DNA of 64,000 nt from Rikenellaceae bacterium (GTDB lineage Bacteria > Bacteroidota > Bacteroidia > Bacteroidales > UBA932): assembly GCA_022777205.1 (NCBI GenBank), contig JALFGP010000027.1:1-64000 (forward strand), in the 5' to 3' direction. Made by a program: the position numbers and the translations under genes. The notes beneath the pieces are model-generated. The model was not told where the DNA came from and made no database searches. It saw only the letters and a list, made by a program, of their open reading frames with translations. The first letter of the stretch is position 1, and the number at the start of each line of letters is the position of its first letter. Shown one piece after another: positions 36,384 to 47,800 of this stretch.

Positions 36384-37537
36384 TGACTGGAAAAAATATA
36401 TTAAAATCCTTGGCACAGGCGTTGCTTGCATTCATTCTTATGTTTGCATCCGGCACAGCCTGTGCCAAGATTGATCCCTACAGGGGACTTTCTCTTGAAC
36501 TGTCCGAAGTCTCTGAAAACCTGACTGTAGGACAGACAGCCCGAATTGAGGCCGAAGTCAGGGGCGACAATGCCTCTTCTGTAAAAACGACAATCAAATG
36601 GCAGTCCCTCAATCCGACTGTCCTTTCTCTCAATTCAGAAGGAAACACCGCGACCGTAAAGGCCCTCAAGGGCGGTGTCGCTTCCATTCGAGTTTCCGTC
36701 GCTGAATGCGAAAATCTCAACCAAAAACTGACCTTCAAAATCAAGGAGGAAGGCGACGGAATTCTCCGCATCCTGGCAATAGGAAACAGCTTCTCCCAGG
36801 ATGCCGTGGAGCAGTATCTCTATGAACTGTTTGCAACCAGCGGACAGAAGGTAATCATCGGAAACCTCTACATAGGAGGATGCAGCCTTGAGAAGCACTA
36901 CAACAACATTATGGGTGACAAGGCTGCATACGAATACAGAAAGGTGGTCAATGGCCAGAAGACCAATCTCTCGGGCGTGAAGATTTCAACGGTGCTGGAG
37001 GAGGAACCGTGGGATTATGTGAGCATCCAGCAGGTAAGCGGCCTTTCGGGGCAGTACGAGACCTGCACACCTTATCTCCCGGAAATATTGAACTATGTCC
37101 GTTCACATTCGAAATTCGACGTGAAACTCATCTGGCATTCCACCTGGGCATACTCCAAGGACTCGACCCACGGTGATTTTCCGAAATACAACAAGGACCA
37201 GATGACGATGTACAATGCGATTGTCGAAGTAGGGCAGAAAGTTATGGCTAATACATCATATTCTTTCGACCTTCTGGTTCCTTCCGGTACGGCAATCCAG
37301 AATGGAAGAACCTCGTCTCTGGGTGACACCTTCAACAGGGACGGTTATCATCTGGAGGTCAATTACGGAAGATACACCGCCGCCTGCACCTGGTTCGAGG
37401 CAATTTCAGGCAAGAATGTAGAAGATGTGTCATACGCTCCTTCAACTGTAAGCGAGGCCAATGCACGGATTGCCCGTGCAGCCGCCCACAGGGCAGTTGC
37501 CTCACCTTATTCAGTAACTGAGCTGACGGGATTCTGA
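36383..37537 (+). CDS. Ig-like plus DUF4886-type SGNH hydrolase-fold lipoprotein
   Basis: ILAIGNSFSQDAVEQYL, WDYVSIQQVSGLSG, DGYHLEVNYGRYTAACTWFEAI. Confidence 0.75.
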   Translation: MTGKNILKSLAQALLAFILMFASGTACAKIDPYRGLSLELSEVSENLTVGQTARIEAEVRGDNASSVKTTIKWQSLNPTVLSLNSEGNTATVKALKGGVASIRVSVAECENLNQKLTFKIKEEGDGILRILAIGNSFSQDAVEQYLYELFATSGQKVIIGNLYIGGCSLEKHYNNIMGDKAAYEYRKVVNGQKTNLSGVKISTVLEEEPWDYVSIQQVSGLSGQYETCTPYLPEILNYVRSHSKFDVKLIWHSTWAYSKDSTHGDFPKYNKDQMTMYNAIVEVGQKVMANTSYSFDLLVPSGTAIQNGRTSSLGDTFNRDGYHLEVNYGRYTAACTWFEAISGKNVEDVSYAPSTVSEANARIARAAAHRAVASPYSVTELTGF

Positions 37538-37600
37538 CATTGATGAAACTCAAACCTGAATTTTGTCGTCCTCAAGCATACTAAAAAATTGAATACATAT

Positions 37601-40600
37601 ATGAAATTTATTCATCTATTTACAGGAATATTCTTGATTTTCTCAATAACCGCCTCTGCCCAACACCGGCTCACCCCTGAGGACGAGGCGCGTGCGAAGG
37701 AACTGGTCAGCAGGATGACCATTGAGGAGAAAATCGATTATATCGGTGGACTGAAGTCATTTTATATCAGGGCAATCCCACGGTTGGGAATACCTCAGAT
37801 CAGGATGGCGGACGGTCCTTGCGGTGTGAGGAACAACACCAAAAGCACCCTGTACCCGTGCGGTATATGCTCGGCGGCATCCTGGAACCGTGATGCGGTT
37901 GAGGCTCTTGGGCACGGACTGGGGGCTGACGCGAAGGCAAGGGGTGTTGACATAATGCTCGGTCCGGGGGTGAACATCTACCGTTCGCCTTTGTGCGGCA
38001 GGAATTATGAATATTTCGGTGAAGACCCTTACCTTGCTTCGGAAGTGGCGAAGCACTATATCCTCGGAATGCAGGATGAGGGAGTGATGGCGACAGTCAA
38101 GCATTTTGCCGCCAACAACCAGGAATATGCCCGCCACACCGTCAGTTCCGATGTCGATGAAAGGACTTTGAATGAAATATATTTCCCTGCATTCCGCAAG
38201 GCGGTCCACGAGGCAGGCGTCGGTGCGGTGATGGACAGTTACAATCCGGTGAACGGGGTTCACGCGACTGAGAATGCCTGGATGAACATTGATGTCCTCC
38301 GCAATCAGTGGGGTTTCAAGGGAATATTGATGTCCGACTGGACTTCTACCTATTCCACTGTCGGAATTGCAAACGGAGGGCTTGACCTTGAGATGCCGAA
38401 GGGAGTCTTTTTTACACAGGAAAGGCTCAAGGCTGCCATTGAAAACGGGACTGTCAGAGAGGAGGACATCGACTTGAAAGTTCAGCACATCCTCCAGACA
38501 CTCATTTCATTCGGGATGCTGGATGCGCAGAAACCCGAAGTGAACGATCTCGATGAAAGGCAGGAATCCCGGGATGCAGCCCTTCAGGTTGCCAGGGAAG
38601 GCATCGTGCTTTTGAAAAATGAAGGCAGTCTTCCAATGGCCAAAAGGGGAAAGATTCTTGTCATGGGCCCGAATGCCGACCGCATTGCGACAGGAGGCGG
38701 AAGCGGGTTTGTGACTCCGATTTCTTCTGTTTCAGTGTATCAGGGACTTGTTGATGCAAAGGGTGCGAAGAATGTGAAACTTCTCTCGGAAGACATGCTC
38801 TACAAGGACATATATTCCGAAATATTTACTGATGAGACATTCTCTGCCCGGGGCTTCAAGGCGGCATATTACCCCAACAAGAAGTTCGAGGGCGAGCCTG
38901 TGATGGAAAGGATTGACGGTAGGATTGACTTCCATTGGAAATATTCATCCCCTTGCGAAGGACTTCCTGATGACGGTTTCTGTGCCCGATGGGAAGGTGT
39001 TTACAAGCCTGCCCAGGACGGGACCCTGCGTTTCAGAATGAGCGGGGACGACGGCTACAGGATTATCGTGAACGGGAAACAAATCGGCGGCGACTGGGGC
39101 AACCATTCGCTTTCCTCAAAATCCGCCTTTATGGATGTGAAGGCAGGACAGACCTATAATTTCCGTTTTGAGTATTTTGAGAATGTCGGGGAGGCGACGG
39201 TCATTCTTGAGGCCGGGATGATGGACAGCGCGATGATGTATGCTGCCTTGAAGAATGCGACGGCAGTCGTCTATTGCGCCGGTTTCGACAGCGACATTGA
39301 AGGAGAGGGATTCGACAGGGGATTCGCCCTTCCGCAAGACCAGAGGCGTGTTATCGGGATGCTCTCCGAAGCCCATCCGAATGTAAATGTGGTGCTGAAT
39401 GCAGGCGGGGCAGTTGATTTCAGAGGCTGGTCCGAGGATGTGGAGTCCGTCCTTTTGGCCTGGTATCCGGGACAGGAAGGCGGAACGGCCGTTGCGGACA
39501 TTCTGACGGGAAAGATTTCTCCGAGCGGGAAACTTCCGATTTCAATGGAAAATGACTGGAACGACAATCCTGTCCGGAACAGCTACTACGAGAATGCAAA
39601 GCAGCAGAAGCACGTGGAGTACACAGAAGGTATTTTTGTCGGCTACAGGGGATATGACCGCAGCGGCAAGACTCCGCGCTATCCTTTCGGCTACGGCCTT
39701 TCATACTCTTCATTCGGCTACTCGGATTTGAAGGTGGAAGTCCTTCCTGACGGGAATGTGAAGGTCGGAGTGACTCTCACCAACACGGGAAAGATGGATG
39801 CCGCTGAAGTGGTCCAGGTCTATGTCAAGGACTGCGAGGCTTCTGTAGTGCGCCCGGAAAAGGAACTCAAGGGCTTCAGCAAGATTTTCCTGCGAAAGGG
39901 TGAAACCGCGACAGTTTCGCTCCTCCTGAAACCGGAAGACTTTGCATTCTACGATGTTGACATTAAGGATTTCAGGGTTGAGCCGGGCGAGTTCGTCATC
40001 TATGCCGGAGGCTCTTCCGCTGATCTGCCTCTGTCGGAAAGGATTTCATATTCATATAATTGCAGGGAAGTGTCTGAACCTGCCGCCGTGGCAGAGGGGA
40101 CTGTTCCTTTTATGACGAACATATATGGAAGGAAACATACGTCCCTGAACGGAAAATGGAACGCCTTCACTGACCTCTACGACCAGGGACGGAAAATGGA
40201 GGTTTACAAGAACCGCAAGCCACAGGACGGGACACAGTTCTTTGAATATTCATTCGAGGGCGGAATGCGTCTGGATGTCCCCGGGGACTGGAACTCCCAA
40301 TCTCCGGAGTTGAAATACTACGAAGGGACGATGTGGTACGCCCGCCATTTTGATGCTCCTGCGGTTTCGGAGCGCGACTTTCTTTACTTCGGGGCCGTCA
40401 GCTATAGGTGCAGGGTCTATCTCAACGGGGAATTCATTGCGGAGCACGAAGGTGGTTTCACTCCTTTCCAGGTTGAGGTGACTGGGAAACTGAAGGAGAA
40501 AGACAATTTCCTCTGCATCGAGGTGAGCAACCGCCGTACTCCTGACGCGATACCGGCAATGAATTTCGATTGGTGGAATTACGGCGGAATCACCCGGGAT

Positions 40601-41833
40601 GTTATGCTTGTGCAGACTCCCGGGGTGTTTGTCGAGGATTATTTCATCCGGCTTGACAAGCACAGGGCGGACCTTGTGCACGCCTCTGTGAAACTTTCGG
40701 AAAAACGGTCTCTGGAATGCTGCATTGAGATTCCGGAACTGAATATAAGGCAGACTGTTACGACGGATTCGCTTGGAACGGCCACCATCTCTTTCCCTGT
40801 GACTGGACTTCAGAGATGGTGCCGGGAGAACCCCAAACTTTACGATGTGACGGTTTCCTGCGCCAATGACAGTGTCAGTGAGAGGATTGGTTTCAGGAAC
40901 ATTGAGGTCAGGGGCGAGAAAATCCTCCTCAATGGTGAGCCTGTGTTTATGCGCAGTGTTTCGTTCCACGAGGAGATCTCGCAGAGGATGGGCAGGGCCT
41001 TCTCCCGCCCTGACGCGCAGATGCTGATTTCCGAGGCGGAGGCGCTCGGGGTCAATATGATAAGACTTGCGCACTATCCCCAGAATGAGCACATTGTCCG
41101 CCTTGCGGAAGAAAGAGGGATTCTTGTCTGGGAGGAAATCCCTGTGTGGCAGGGAATTGCCTTTGATGATGAGGGAACCCTTGCAAAAGCGCAGAGAATG
41201 CTTGCCGAAATGATTTACAGGGACAGGAACCGCTGTGCAATCGGATATTGGAGCATAGCGAATGAGACAAAGCCTTCGCCTGAAAGGAATGCCTTCCTCC
41301 GATCCCTTCTTGCTACAGGGAAGGCGATTGACACCTCAAGGCTCTACATTGCGGCCTTTGACCTTGCGTATTTCGACAAGGACAAAAAGACTTTCGTGAT
41401 GGAGGATGACTTCACAAAGGAGCTGGATGTCGTTGCGGTGAACAAGTATATGGGCTGGTACCATCCCTGGCCGTGCGACCCATCTGAAGCCGTTTGGGAT
41501 GTGGCGGCTGGCCAGCCTCTGATTATCTCCGAATTCGGAGGGGAGGCCCTTTACGGACAGAACGGTCCTGATGACGAGGCTTCTTCCTGGAGCGAGGACT
41601 ATCAGGCAAGGCTCTACCGTGACAATCTTGAGATGTTCAACCACATCCCGAACCTTGCGGGAGTCTCGCCGTGGGTGCTCTTCGATTTCCGTTCCCCTTA
41701 CCGTTTCCACCCGACCAATCAGGATGGCTGGAACCGCAAGGGACTCGTCTCCGACAAGGGACAGCGCAAGAGAGCCTGGTATCTTATGAATGAATATTAT
41801 AATATAAAACAATCATTATCTTATGAAAACTAA
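37601..41833 (+). CDS. Fusion glycosidase: GH3 with PA14 insert and Fn3-like domain, followed by GH2
   Basis: GH3: GPGVNIYRSPLCGRNYEYFGEDP, VKHFAANNQE, GILMSDWTSTYS; PA14: GVYKPAQDGTLRFRMSGDDGYRIIVNG; GH2: LNGEFIAEHEGGFTPF, MIRLAHYPQNEH, SIANETKPS, IISEFGGEAL. Confidence 0.93.
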   Translation: MKFIHLFTGIFLIFSITASAQHRLTPEDEARAKELVSRMTIEEKIDYIGGLKSFYIRAIPRLGIPQIRMADGPCGVRNNTKSTLYPCGICSAASWNRDAVEALGHGLGADAKARGVDIMLGPGVNIYRSPLCGRNYEYFGEDPYLASEVAKHYILGMQDEGVMATVKHFAANNQEYARHTVSSDVDERTLNEIYFPAFRKAVHEAGVGAVMDSYNPVNGVHATENAWMNIDVLRNQWGFKGILMSDWTSTYSTVGIANGGLDLEMPKGVFFTQERLKAAIENGTVREEDIDLKVQHILQTLISFGMLDAQKPEVNDLDERQESRDAALQVAREGIVLLKNEGSLPMAKRGKILVMGPNADRIATGGGSGFVTPISSVSVYQGLVDAKGAKNVKLLSEDMLYKDIYSEIFTDETFSARGFKAAYYPNKKFEGEPVMERIDGRIDFHWKYSSPCEGLPDDGFCARWEGVYKPAQDGTLRFRMSGDDGYRIIVNGKQIGGDWGNHSLSSKSAFMDVKAGQTYNFRFEYFENVGEATVILEAGMMDSAMMYAALKNATAVVYCAGFDSDIEGEGFDRGFALPQDQRRVIGMLSEAHPNVNVVLNAGGAVDFRGWSEDVESVLLAWYPGQEGGTAVADILTGKISPSGKLPISMENDWNDNPVRNSYYENAKQQKHVEYTEGIFVGYRGYDRSGKTPRYPFGYGLSYSSFGYSDLKVEVLPDGNVKVGVTLTNTGKMDAAEVVQVYVKDCEASVVRPEKELKGFSKIFLRKGETATVSLLLKPEDFAFYDVDIKDFRVEPGEFVIYAGGSSADLPLSERISYSYNCREVSEPAAVAEGTVPFMTNIYGRKHTSLNGKWNAFTDLYDQGRKMEVYKNRKPQDGTQFFEYSFEGGMRLDVPGDWNSQSPELKYYEGTMWYARHFDAPAVSERDFLYFGAVSYRCRVYLNGEFIAEHEGGFTPFQVEVTGKLKEKDNFLCIEVSNRRTPDAIPAMNFDWWNYGGITRDVMLVQTPGVFVEDYFIRLDKHRADLVHASVKLSEKRSLECCIEIPELNIRQTVTTDSLGTATISFPVTGLQRWCRENPKLYDVTVSCANDSVSERIGFRNIEVRGEKILLNGEPVFMRSVSFHEEISQRMGRAFSRPDAQMLISEAEALGVNMIRLAHYPQNEHIVRLAEERGILVWEEIPVWQGIAFDDEGTLAKAQRMLAEMIYRDRNRCAIGYWSIANETKPSPERNAFLRSLLATGKAIDTSRLYIAAFDLAYFDKDKKTFVMEDDFTKELDVVAVNKYMGWYHPWPCDPSEAVWDVAAGQPLIISEFGGEALYGQNGPDDEASSWSEDYQARLYRDNLEMFNHIPNLAGVSPWVLFDFRSPYRFHPTNQDGWNRKGLVSDKGQRKRAWYLMNEYYNIKQSLSYEN

Positions 41834-41972
41834 TCCAGCAACTTTCAGGATAGACTATATTTCTCCTGAAATGGAAATGATTGCCCTGAATACAGGTGAC
41901 GTCCTAATTGGATACAGCAATCAGTCCTCAGAAAGCGAGGACCTTAATGATGAATATGATTACAATTATTGA
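41823..41972 (+). CDS. Small 49-aa ORF not in the ORF track
   Basis: MKTNPATFRIDYISPEMEMIALNTGDVLIGYSNQSSESEDLNDEYDYNY; overlaps the upstream stop; precedes the beta-helix gene. Confidence 0.5.
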   Translation: MKTNPATFRIDYISPEMEMIALNTGDVLIGYSNQSSESEDLNDEYDYNY

Positions 41973-41982
41973 TTTTGTTGCT

Positions 41983-44862
41983 ATGAAGAGATATCATCTT
42001 ATTTTTGCTGTCGCTTCCATCGCGGCACTTTTCTCCTGCTCAAAGGAAGCTGCCTCCAATGTAGAAAATGAGGACATCAAAGAACCTTCAACAGGTGTGA
42101 CAATTCCTGAAAATCCCCAGACTGTGACTCTCAGTGCGTGCTTTGAGACGGATGCTCCTGAGGTCAAGACTGTCCGTGACGGAAAGAAAGTGCTTTGGGA
42201 AAGCACTGATAAAATTGCCGTAGTGGCAAAGTACAATGATGAGGTAAGGTTCTATTATTCAGAGCCAGCCGGAGAAGGCGGATCTTCTGTTAAGTTCCAG
42301 GTCGGTGTTGACGACGGGGCGGAACTTCTATATGCAATCTATCCTGCGGAACTTGTGAAAACAGTCCCTGTCATTGGCGAATCCTCAGTCACAGTACCTG
42401 TGCCTGCAGTTCAGGACGGCAGTTTTGCAAATGCCAACATAACTGTCGCTGAAATCAAGGGAAAAGGAATCACTTTCAGAAATATCTGTAATTTGGTCAA
42501 GTTTACGACGACATCAGACATTACCAAGGCTCAGCTTTGTGTCCTTGACAGCCGTAATCTTGCCGGTGAAGCGGTTGTGTCTTTCGACGAATCCGGGATT
42601 TCCATCACTGCTTATGCAACTGCCGACAGGGTTACTCTTGAAAATCTGAAAGGTGCAGGAGAATATTACTTCGCCACACTTCCTGATGAAACTGCCTGGA
42701 CAGGTTTCGGACTCAGAATTGGTGACGCTTCAGGCTACAAGCCTGGAATTATTGGCTCAAAACCTTTCCCTAAGAACACACGCGGCACTGTCACCAATGT
42801 CGGCACTGTTGACAAGCACATCCAGGAAGGTGATTACAATCTGACTTCCGACCAGGCTAACGTGCTCGCAGATTTGATCGCTTCGGACTTGACGTCAAGC
42901 ACTACACGCAAAAACATAGCGAAGGCGTGGAGGATTCACAATAAGACCATCAATCTGGCTGCAGGAGAGTATGATATGGGCAAGGAAATTATGGTGGAGT
43001 TTGGTGGTGCTGACGAATGGGTTAATGTCAATATCGTCGGTGAAGACTTAACATCCGTGAATATTGTCGGAGGATATTCCAAGAATGAAAGCCGCCGTAT
43101 TATGGAAATCGGCAACAAAACCCGCCTTTCTTGCAAGCAAATCACTTTCAAGGATGCTTTTCTTTCCGGAACAGCAGGAGACGGGGCCGGTTTTATGTTC
43201 CAGACCTACAATTCCGGAATCAGTTTTGAAAGTTGTCGTTTTACCAATCTTAAAAACAGTACTGACAGAAGTGGCGGCGTGTTCAAGCTTCAGAAACCGA
43301 CTGTAAATTTCACCAATTGTACTTTTGACGACAATTTCGCAAAGAACGGAGGTGTTTATTTCCAATATGAGGGAACTGCGAATTTCACTAATTGTACATT
43401 TGAGAACAACACAGCATCCAGCGTAGGAGGTGTGTTCAGCGACGCAAACGGCAAAAGTAATTTTGACGGATGTGTTTTCAAGAACTGTTCGGCAGTTGAG
43501 GGAGGTGCAATGGCATCATACGACAACAATGTGACCGTGACAGTGAAAAATTCAAGGTTTGAGGCTTGCCATTCCCGTAAAGGAGGTGCCATCATAGCAA
43601 AGAAAAAATCCACCACCACATTGGAGAATGTTGTTTTTGAAGGATGTTATTCAGACGGACAGGGTGACAATTCTGGTGGAGGTGCCTTGTATATACTTGG
43701 TGATGGTTCTGCAACAATCAATGCCAAAAAATGTACCTTCAAAGGCTGTTATACTTTGTCTAACGGAGAAGGTGGAGCCTATCAGCTCCGTGGTGGAACA
43801 TTGAATGTTGAGGATTCCGATTTTAACGGAAACTACACAAATGAATCCAAACCGGGTGGTGTAGGACACAATTGGGGAAGTTCAACGATGAGTTTTACCC
43901 GTTGCAATTTCGTCGGCAATATATCGTCGAAGAAAGAATATCAGGGAACAGGTGGAAGTACCGCAGGGGTTCATTTCGCAGGTACGGGTGCGACTTTGAA
44001 GTATACTGAATGTGTGTTTGACGGGAATGCCGCTTCAAATGCCTCCTGCTTTGATGTCAGGGCTGACTGCTATGTGGCGTTCGATGGCTGCGAGTTCAAA
44101 AACAATGAAGCAGGTTCAAACGGGGTAATCAGGAATACTGATGATGCCGCCAGCATAGTCCTGGTGAACAATTGCTCCTTCCATCACAACAACCAGAGGA
44201 AAGATGACAATGCCCAGATCTTCAACGGCGGAAAAACAGGACAGTTCTTTTGCTATAATACTACGATTTATGGAAACACCCAATCAGGTACTGTAGGAAG
44301 TGGCTCCTTGATTTCCACCCTCGGTTCTATGGCGATAGTGAGTAGTACTCTCATAGCCAACTCTTCCCGTTCGGTCATCCAGCAGAATAAAAACTGGTGG
44401 AATGTTGTTGCTCTCATTATGAATTCAATATTGCTGAATGAAAACGAATCTGCTCAACTTCTTATATTCGGTAATAACGAGACCACTCCGCATATGAAAA
44501 ATGGAGGTTACAACATAGTGGCTCCTCAAGACCCGAATGCCCAAAAGAAGTTCACTCTTGGAGAGACGGATGTCCCGAATGCAAATATGTCATATCTTAC
44601 CGGTGGCCAGTTCAATGCTGAAACAGGGAAGTATATGTGGAATGGCCCGTCTGCGGAGAGGTCGCTTGCAAGCGTGGATGCAATCAAGACTTTCCTGAAT
44701 GAAAATCTGAAACCGGACAACAAAAACAACAATGTGAATATTAATAAAGATAAAGTAAAAAACCTTGGAGCAGAATTTGTGGCTTGGTTGGAATCAATAA
44801 ACGCTTTCGATTCCAGACCTGTGACAGGTCTGTGGCCGGGAGCTTATCAGAATAATCAGTAG
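41983..44862 (+). CDS. Lipoprotein with fimbrillin-like N-terminus and right-handed parallel beta-helix repeats
   Basis: LFSCSKEA lipobox; repeated FTNCTF..N.A..GGV / FDGCVFKNCSAVEGGAM / FEACHSRKGGAI motifs. Confidence 0.75.
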   Translation: MKRYHLIFAVASIAALFSCSKEAASNVENEDIKEPSTGVTIPENPQTVTLSACFETDAPEVKTVRDGKKVLWESTDKIAVVAKYNDEVRFYYSEPAGEGGSSVKFQVGVDDGAELLYAIYPAELVKTVPVIGESSVTVPVPAVQDGSFANANITVAEIKGKGITFRNICNLVKFTTTSDITKAQLCVLDSRNLAGEAVVSFDESGISITAYATADRVTLENLKGAGEYYFATLPDETAWTGFGLRIGDASGYKPGIIGSKPFPKNTRGTVTNVGTVDKHIQEGDYNLTSDQANVLADLIASDLTSSTTRKNIAKAWRIHNKTINLAAGEYDMGKEIMVEFGGADEWVNVNIVGEDLTSVNIVGGYSKNESRRIMEIGNKTRLSCKQITFKDAFLSGTAGDGAGFMFQTYNSGISFESCRFTNLKNSTDRSGGVFKLQKPTVNFTNCTFDDNFAKNGGVYFQYEGTANFTNCTFENNTASSVGGVFSDANGKSNFDGCVFKNCSAVEGGAMASYDNNVTVTVKNSRFEACHSRKGGAIIAKKKSTTTLENVVFEGCYSDGQGDNSGGGALYILGDGSATINAKKCTFKGCYTLSNGEGGAYQLRGGTLNVEDSDFNGNYTNESKPGGVGHNWGSSTMSFTRCNFVGNISSKKEYQGTGGSTAGVHFAGTGATLKYTECVFDGNAASNASCFDVRADCYVAFDGCEFKNNEAGSNGVIRNTDDAASIVLVNNCSFHHNNQRKDDNAQIFNGGKTGQFFCYNTTIYGNTQSGTVGSGSLISTLGSMAIVSSTLIANSSRSVIQQNKNWWNVVALIMNSILLNENESAQLLIFGNNETTPHMKNGGYNIVAPQDPNAQKKFTLGETDVPNANMSYLTGGQFNAETGKYMWNGPSAERSLASVDAIKTFLNENLKPDNKNNNVNINKDKVKNLGAEFVAWLESINAFDSRPVTGLWPGAYQNNQ

Positions 44863-44868
44863 CTATTT

Positions 44869-47800
44869 ATGAGAAAAACATTCATCACCGCTTTGCTTCT
44901 AGCCGTTTGCGGCCTGTTCCCCGGAGTCCTGTCTGCAAAAACGTCCGGCATTCTCGTTGAGGCAGAAAGTTTCACACACAAGGGAGGCTGGGTCGTGGAT
45001 CAGCAGTTCATGGACATTATGGGGTCGCCTTACCTCCTTGCCCACGGACTGGGAGTTCCTGTCTCGGATGCGTCCACGCAGGTAACTGTTCCTGAAAGTG
45101 GTGTTTACGAGGTCTGGGTGAGAACCTACAACTGGGTGTCCCCCTGGACTTCCGGCAGGGGACCTGGACGGTTTGTCGTGAAGATTGACGGGAAGACACT
45201 TCCGAATGAACTCGGGGCGGATGGTGATGAATGGATGTGGCAGTCTGCCGGCAAGGTCCGCCTGAAGGAAGGGACCGTCTCCCTTGCTCTGGGTGACCTT
45301 ACCGGTTTTGACGGACGTTGTGATGCGGTTTTTCTCACAAAGGACAGGAACTGTCCTCCTGCATCCGTGGAGGAACTCGCTGCTTTCAGGAAAGAGAAGC
45401 TGAATCTCCCCGATGCGTCTGTCAAACAGTTTGACTTCGTTGTTGCCGGTGGCGGAATCGCCGGGATGTGCGCTGCTGCGGCAGCCTCGAGAAACGGCCT
45501 GAAGGTGGCCCTCGTGAATGACCGTCCGGTTCTTGGCGGCAACAACAGTTCGGAAGTCAGGGTGCATCTGGGCGGTTATGTCGAGATGGAACCCTACACC
45601 GGTCTGGGCAGGATGCAGCGTGAGTTCGGACACACCAGGGGCGGAAATGCCAAGCCGGCTGAATACTACGAAGATGAAAAGAAACAGCAGTTCATAGAGG
45701 CGGAGGAAGGCATAAAACTGTTCTCCAATTTCAGGGCTGTGGATGTCGTGAAAACCGGAAACAGGATTTCGGCTCTCAGAATCAAGCATATAGAGACCGG
45801 TGAGGAAATCCTTCTGGAGGCTCCTCTTTTCTCTGATTGCACGGGTGACGGAACTGTTGCCGTCCTTGCCGGGGCATCATATATGACCGGCAGGGAGGCC
45901 CGGAGCGAATTCGGGGAATCCCTTGCCCCTCAGCAGGCGGACAAGATGACGATGGGGGCATCCGTCCAGTGGTATTCTGAGGACAGGGGAGAGAAGACCT
46001 CCTTCCCGGAATTTGCCTACGGCATCGATTTCAATGCCTCCAACTGCGAGAAGGTCACGATGGGCGAATGGAAATGGGAGACGGGAATGAACCTCGACCA
46101 GATCGCGGATGCAGAAAGGATCAGGGACTACGGCCTTCTTGTGGTCTATTCCAACTGGAGTTTCCTCAAAAATCATCTTGAAAACAATTCAAAATGGGCG
46201 AACCGTTCCCTCGTTTGGGTTGCATATATAGCCGGCAAAAGGGAATCACGCCGCATTGTCGGGGATTACATCCTCACACAGAACGACATAGACAGGAACA
46301 TCCCCCACGAGGACGCTTCATTCACAACCACCTGGGCAATCGACCTGCATTCACCTGACAGTGACAATTCGGCAAAATTCCCGGGCAACGAGTTCAAGGC
46401 CTCGACGGTGCACAACTGGATTCATCCATATCCCGTTCCTTACAGATGTCTGTATTCCCGGGATGTGGACAATCTTTTCCTCGCCGGCAGGAACATCAGC
46501 GTGACCCACGTCGCCCTCGGCACTGTCAGGGTGATGCGCACCACTGGAATGATGGGCGAGGTGGTCGGTATGGCGGCCTCAATCTGCTCCCGGAACGGCT
46601 GCACACCAAGGGGAGTCTATGAGTCCCATCTTGATGAACTCAAGGCAATGATGAAAGAGGGGGCAGGAAAGAGGGAAGGTCTGAACAACCAGAAATTCAA
46701 TCTGCCCAACCGCTTGCTTGACAGGCCTGTCGCTGCAGGCTGGAGCCGTCTTGAAAACGACACCCTCATTGTCGGGAATCGTCTGATTGAAAGGAAGTTC
46801 GTCTGGAACGGAGGCAATCTGATGACCTTCAGCGTCACCAACAAGGAAACGGGAGTCACCAGAAAAAGCGTTGCCCTCAAACCGGATTTCTCCGTGTCCA
46901 GGGACAGTTCACCCGGCAGAGAAGCCTCTTTTGAATCTGTGGATGTCCCTTCTGACGGCATCACACCGGGCTTCCACAAGGCAGTCGTGACCACGATTGT
47001 CGGACAGGTCACGGTCCGCAGGGAGTTCAGAGTCTATGCCGATGTGCCTGCAATCGCCTGTGACACCTATCTCAAAGGCTGTCTCCCGGGGATGGAGCCT
47101 TCTGCTGAGACCTCAGCGGCGGACCGGAAGAACATTGAATCCGTTGCCGATATGGCTACAAAACCGGTTCAGGCTGTCCTTGACCAGGTGGATTTCGGTG
47201 GAAGGCACTGGCACTCCAAAGCCGTTGAATTCTGGGACGTGACCGACTGGAACAACACTCTTGTGGCTGAAAGGGAGTTCATTCCGTACCACAAGATGTC
47301 CTACCGTGGCAATCTGCTGTTTTTCAGGGATGCTGCCGCTTCCGACGGCTATTTCTTCCTGAAGGAGGCCCCTTGCTCCAGCACCCAGCTCAGCTATCCG
47401 GGCTCGGACTTCACTGCTGAATACGGCCATTTCACCGTTACAGGGCTTGGAATAAAAGGCTCCGACGTCAGTCCTGACCAATGGACCGGTGTCTATTCCT
47501 GTGTCCTCGGAGTGTGTGACGGCACTGAACTGTCGGCTCTCAAAGCCCTCAGAACCTATCAGAAGCAGCTCCGCCTCCACAGTCGCGGCCGTGACGAGAT
47601 GATAATGATGAACACCTGGGGAGATCGCAGCCAGGACTCGAAGGTCAATGAGAAATTCTGCCTTGAGGAACTGGAGAAGGCTGCCCGTCTGGGAGTCACA
47701 CACTTCCAGATTGATGACGGCTGGCAGGCCGGCAAAAGTCCGAACTCCGCCGTTGCGAAAGGCTCTTTCAAGAACATTCACGACAATCCCGACTACTGGA

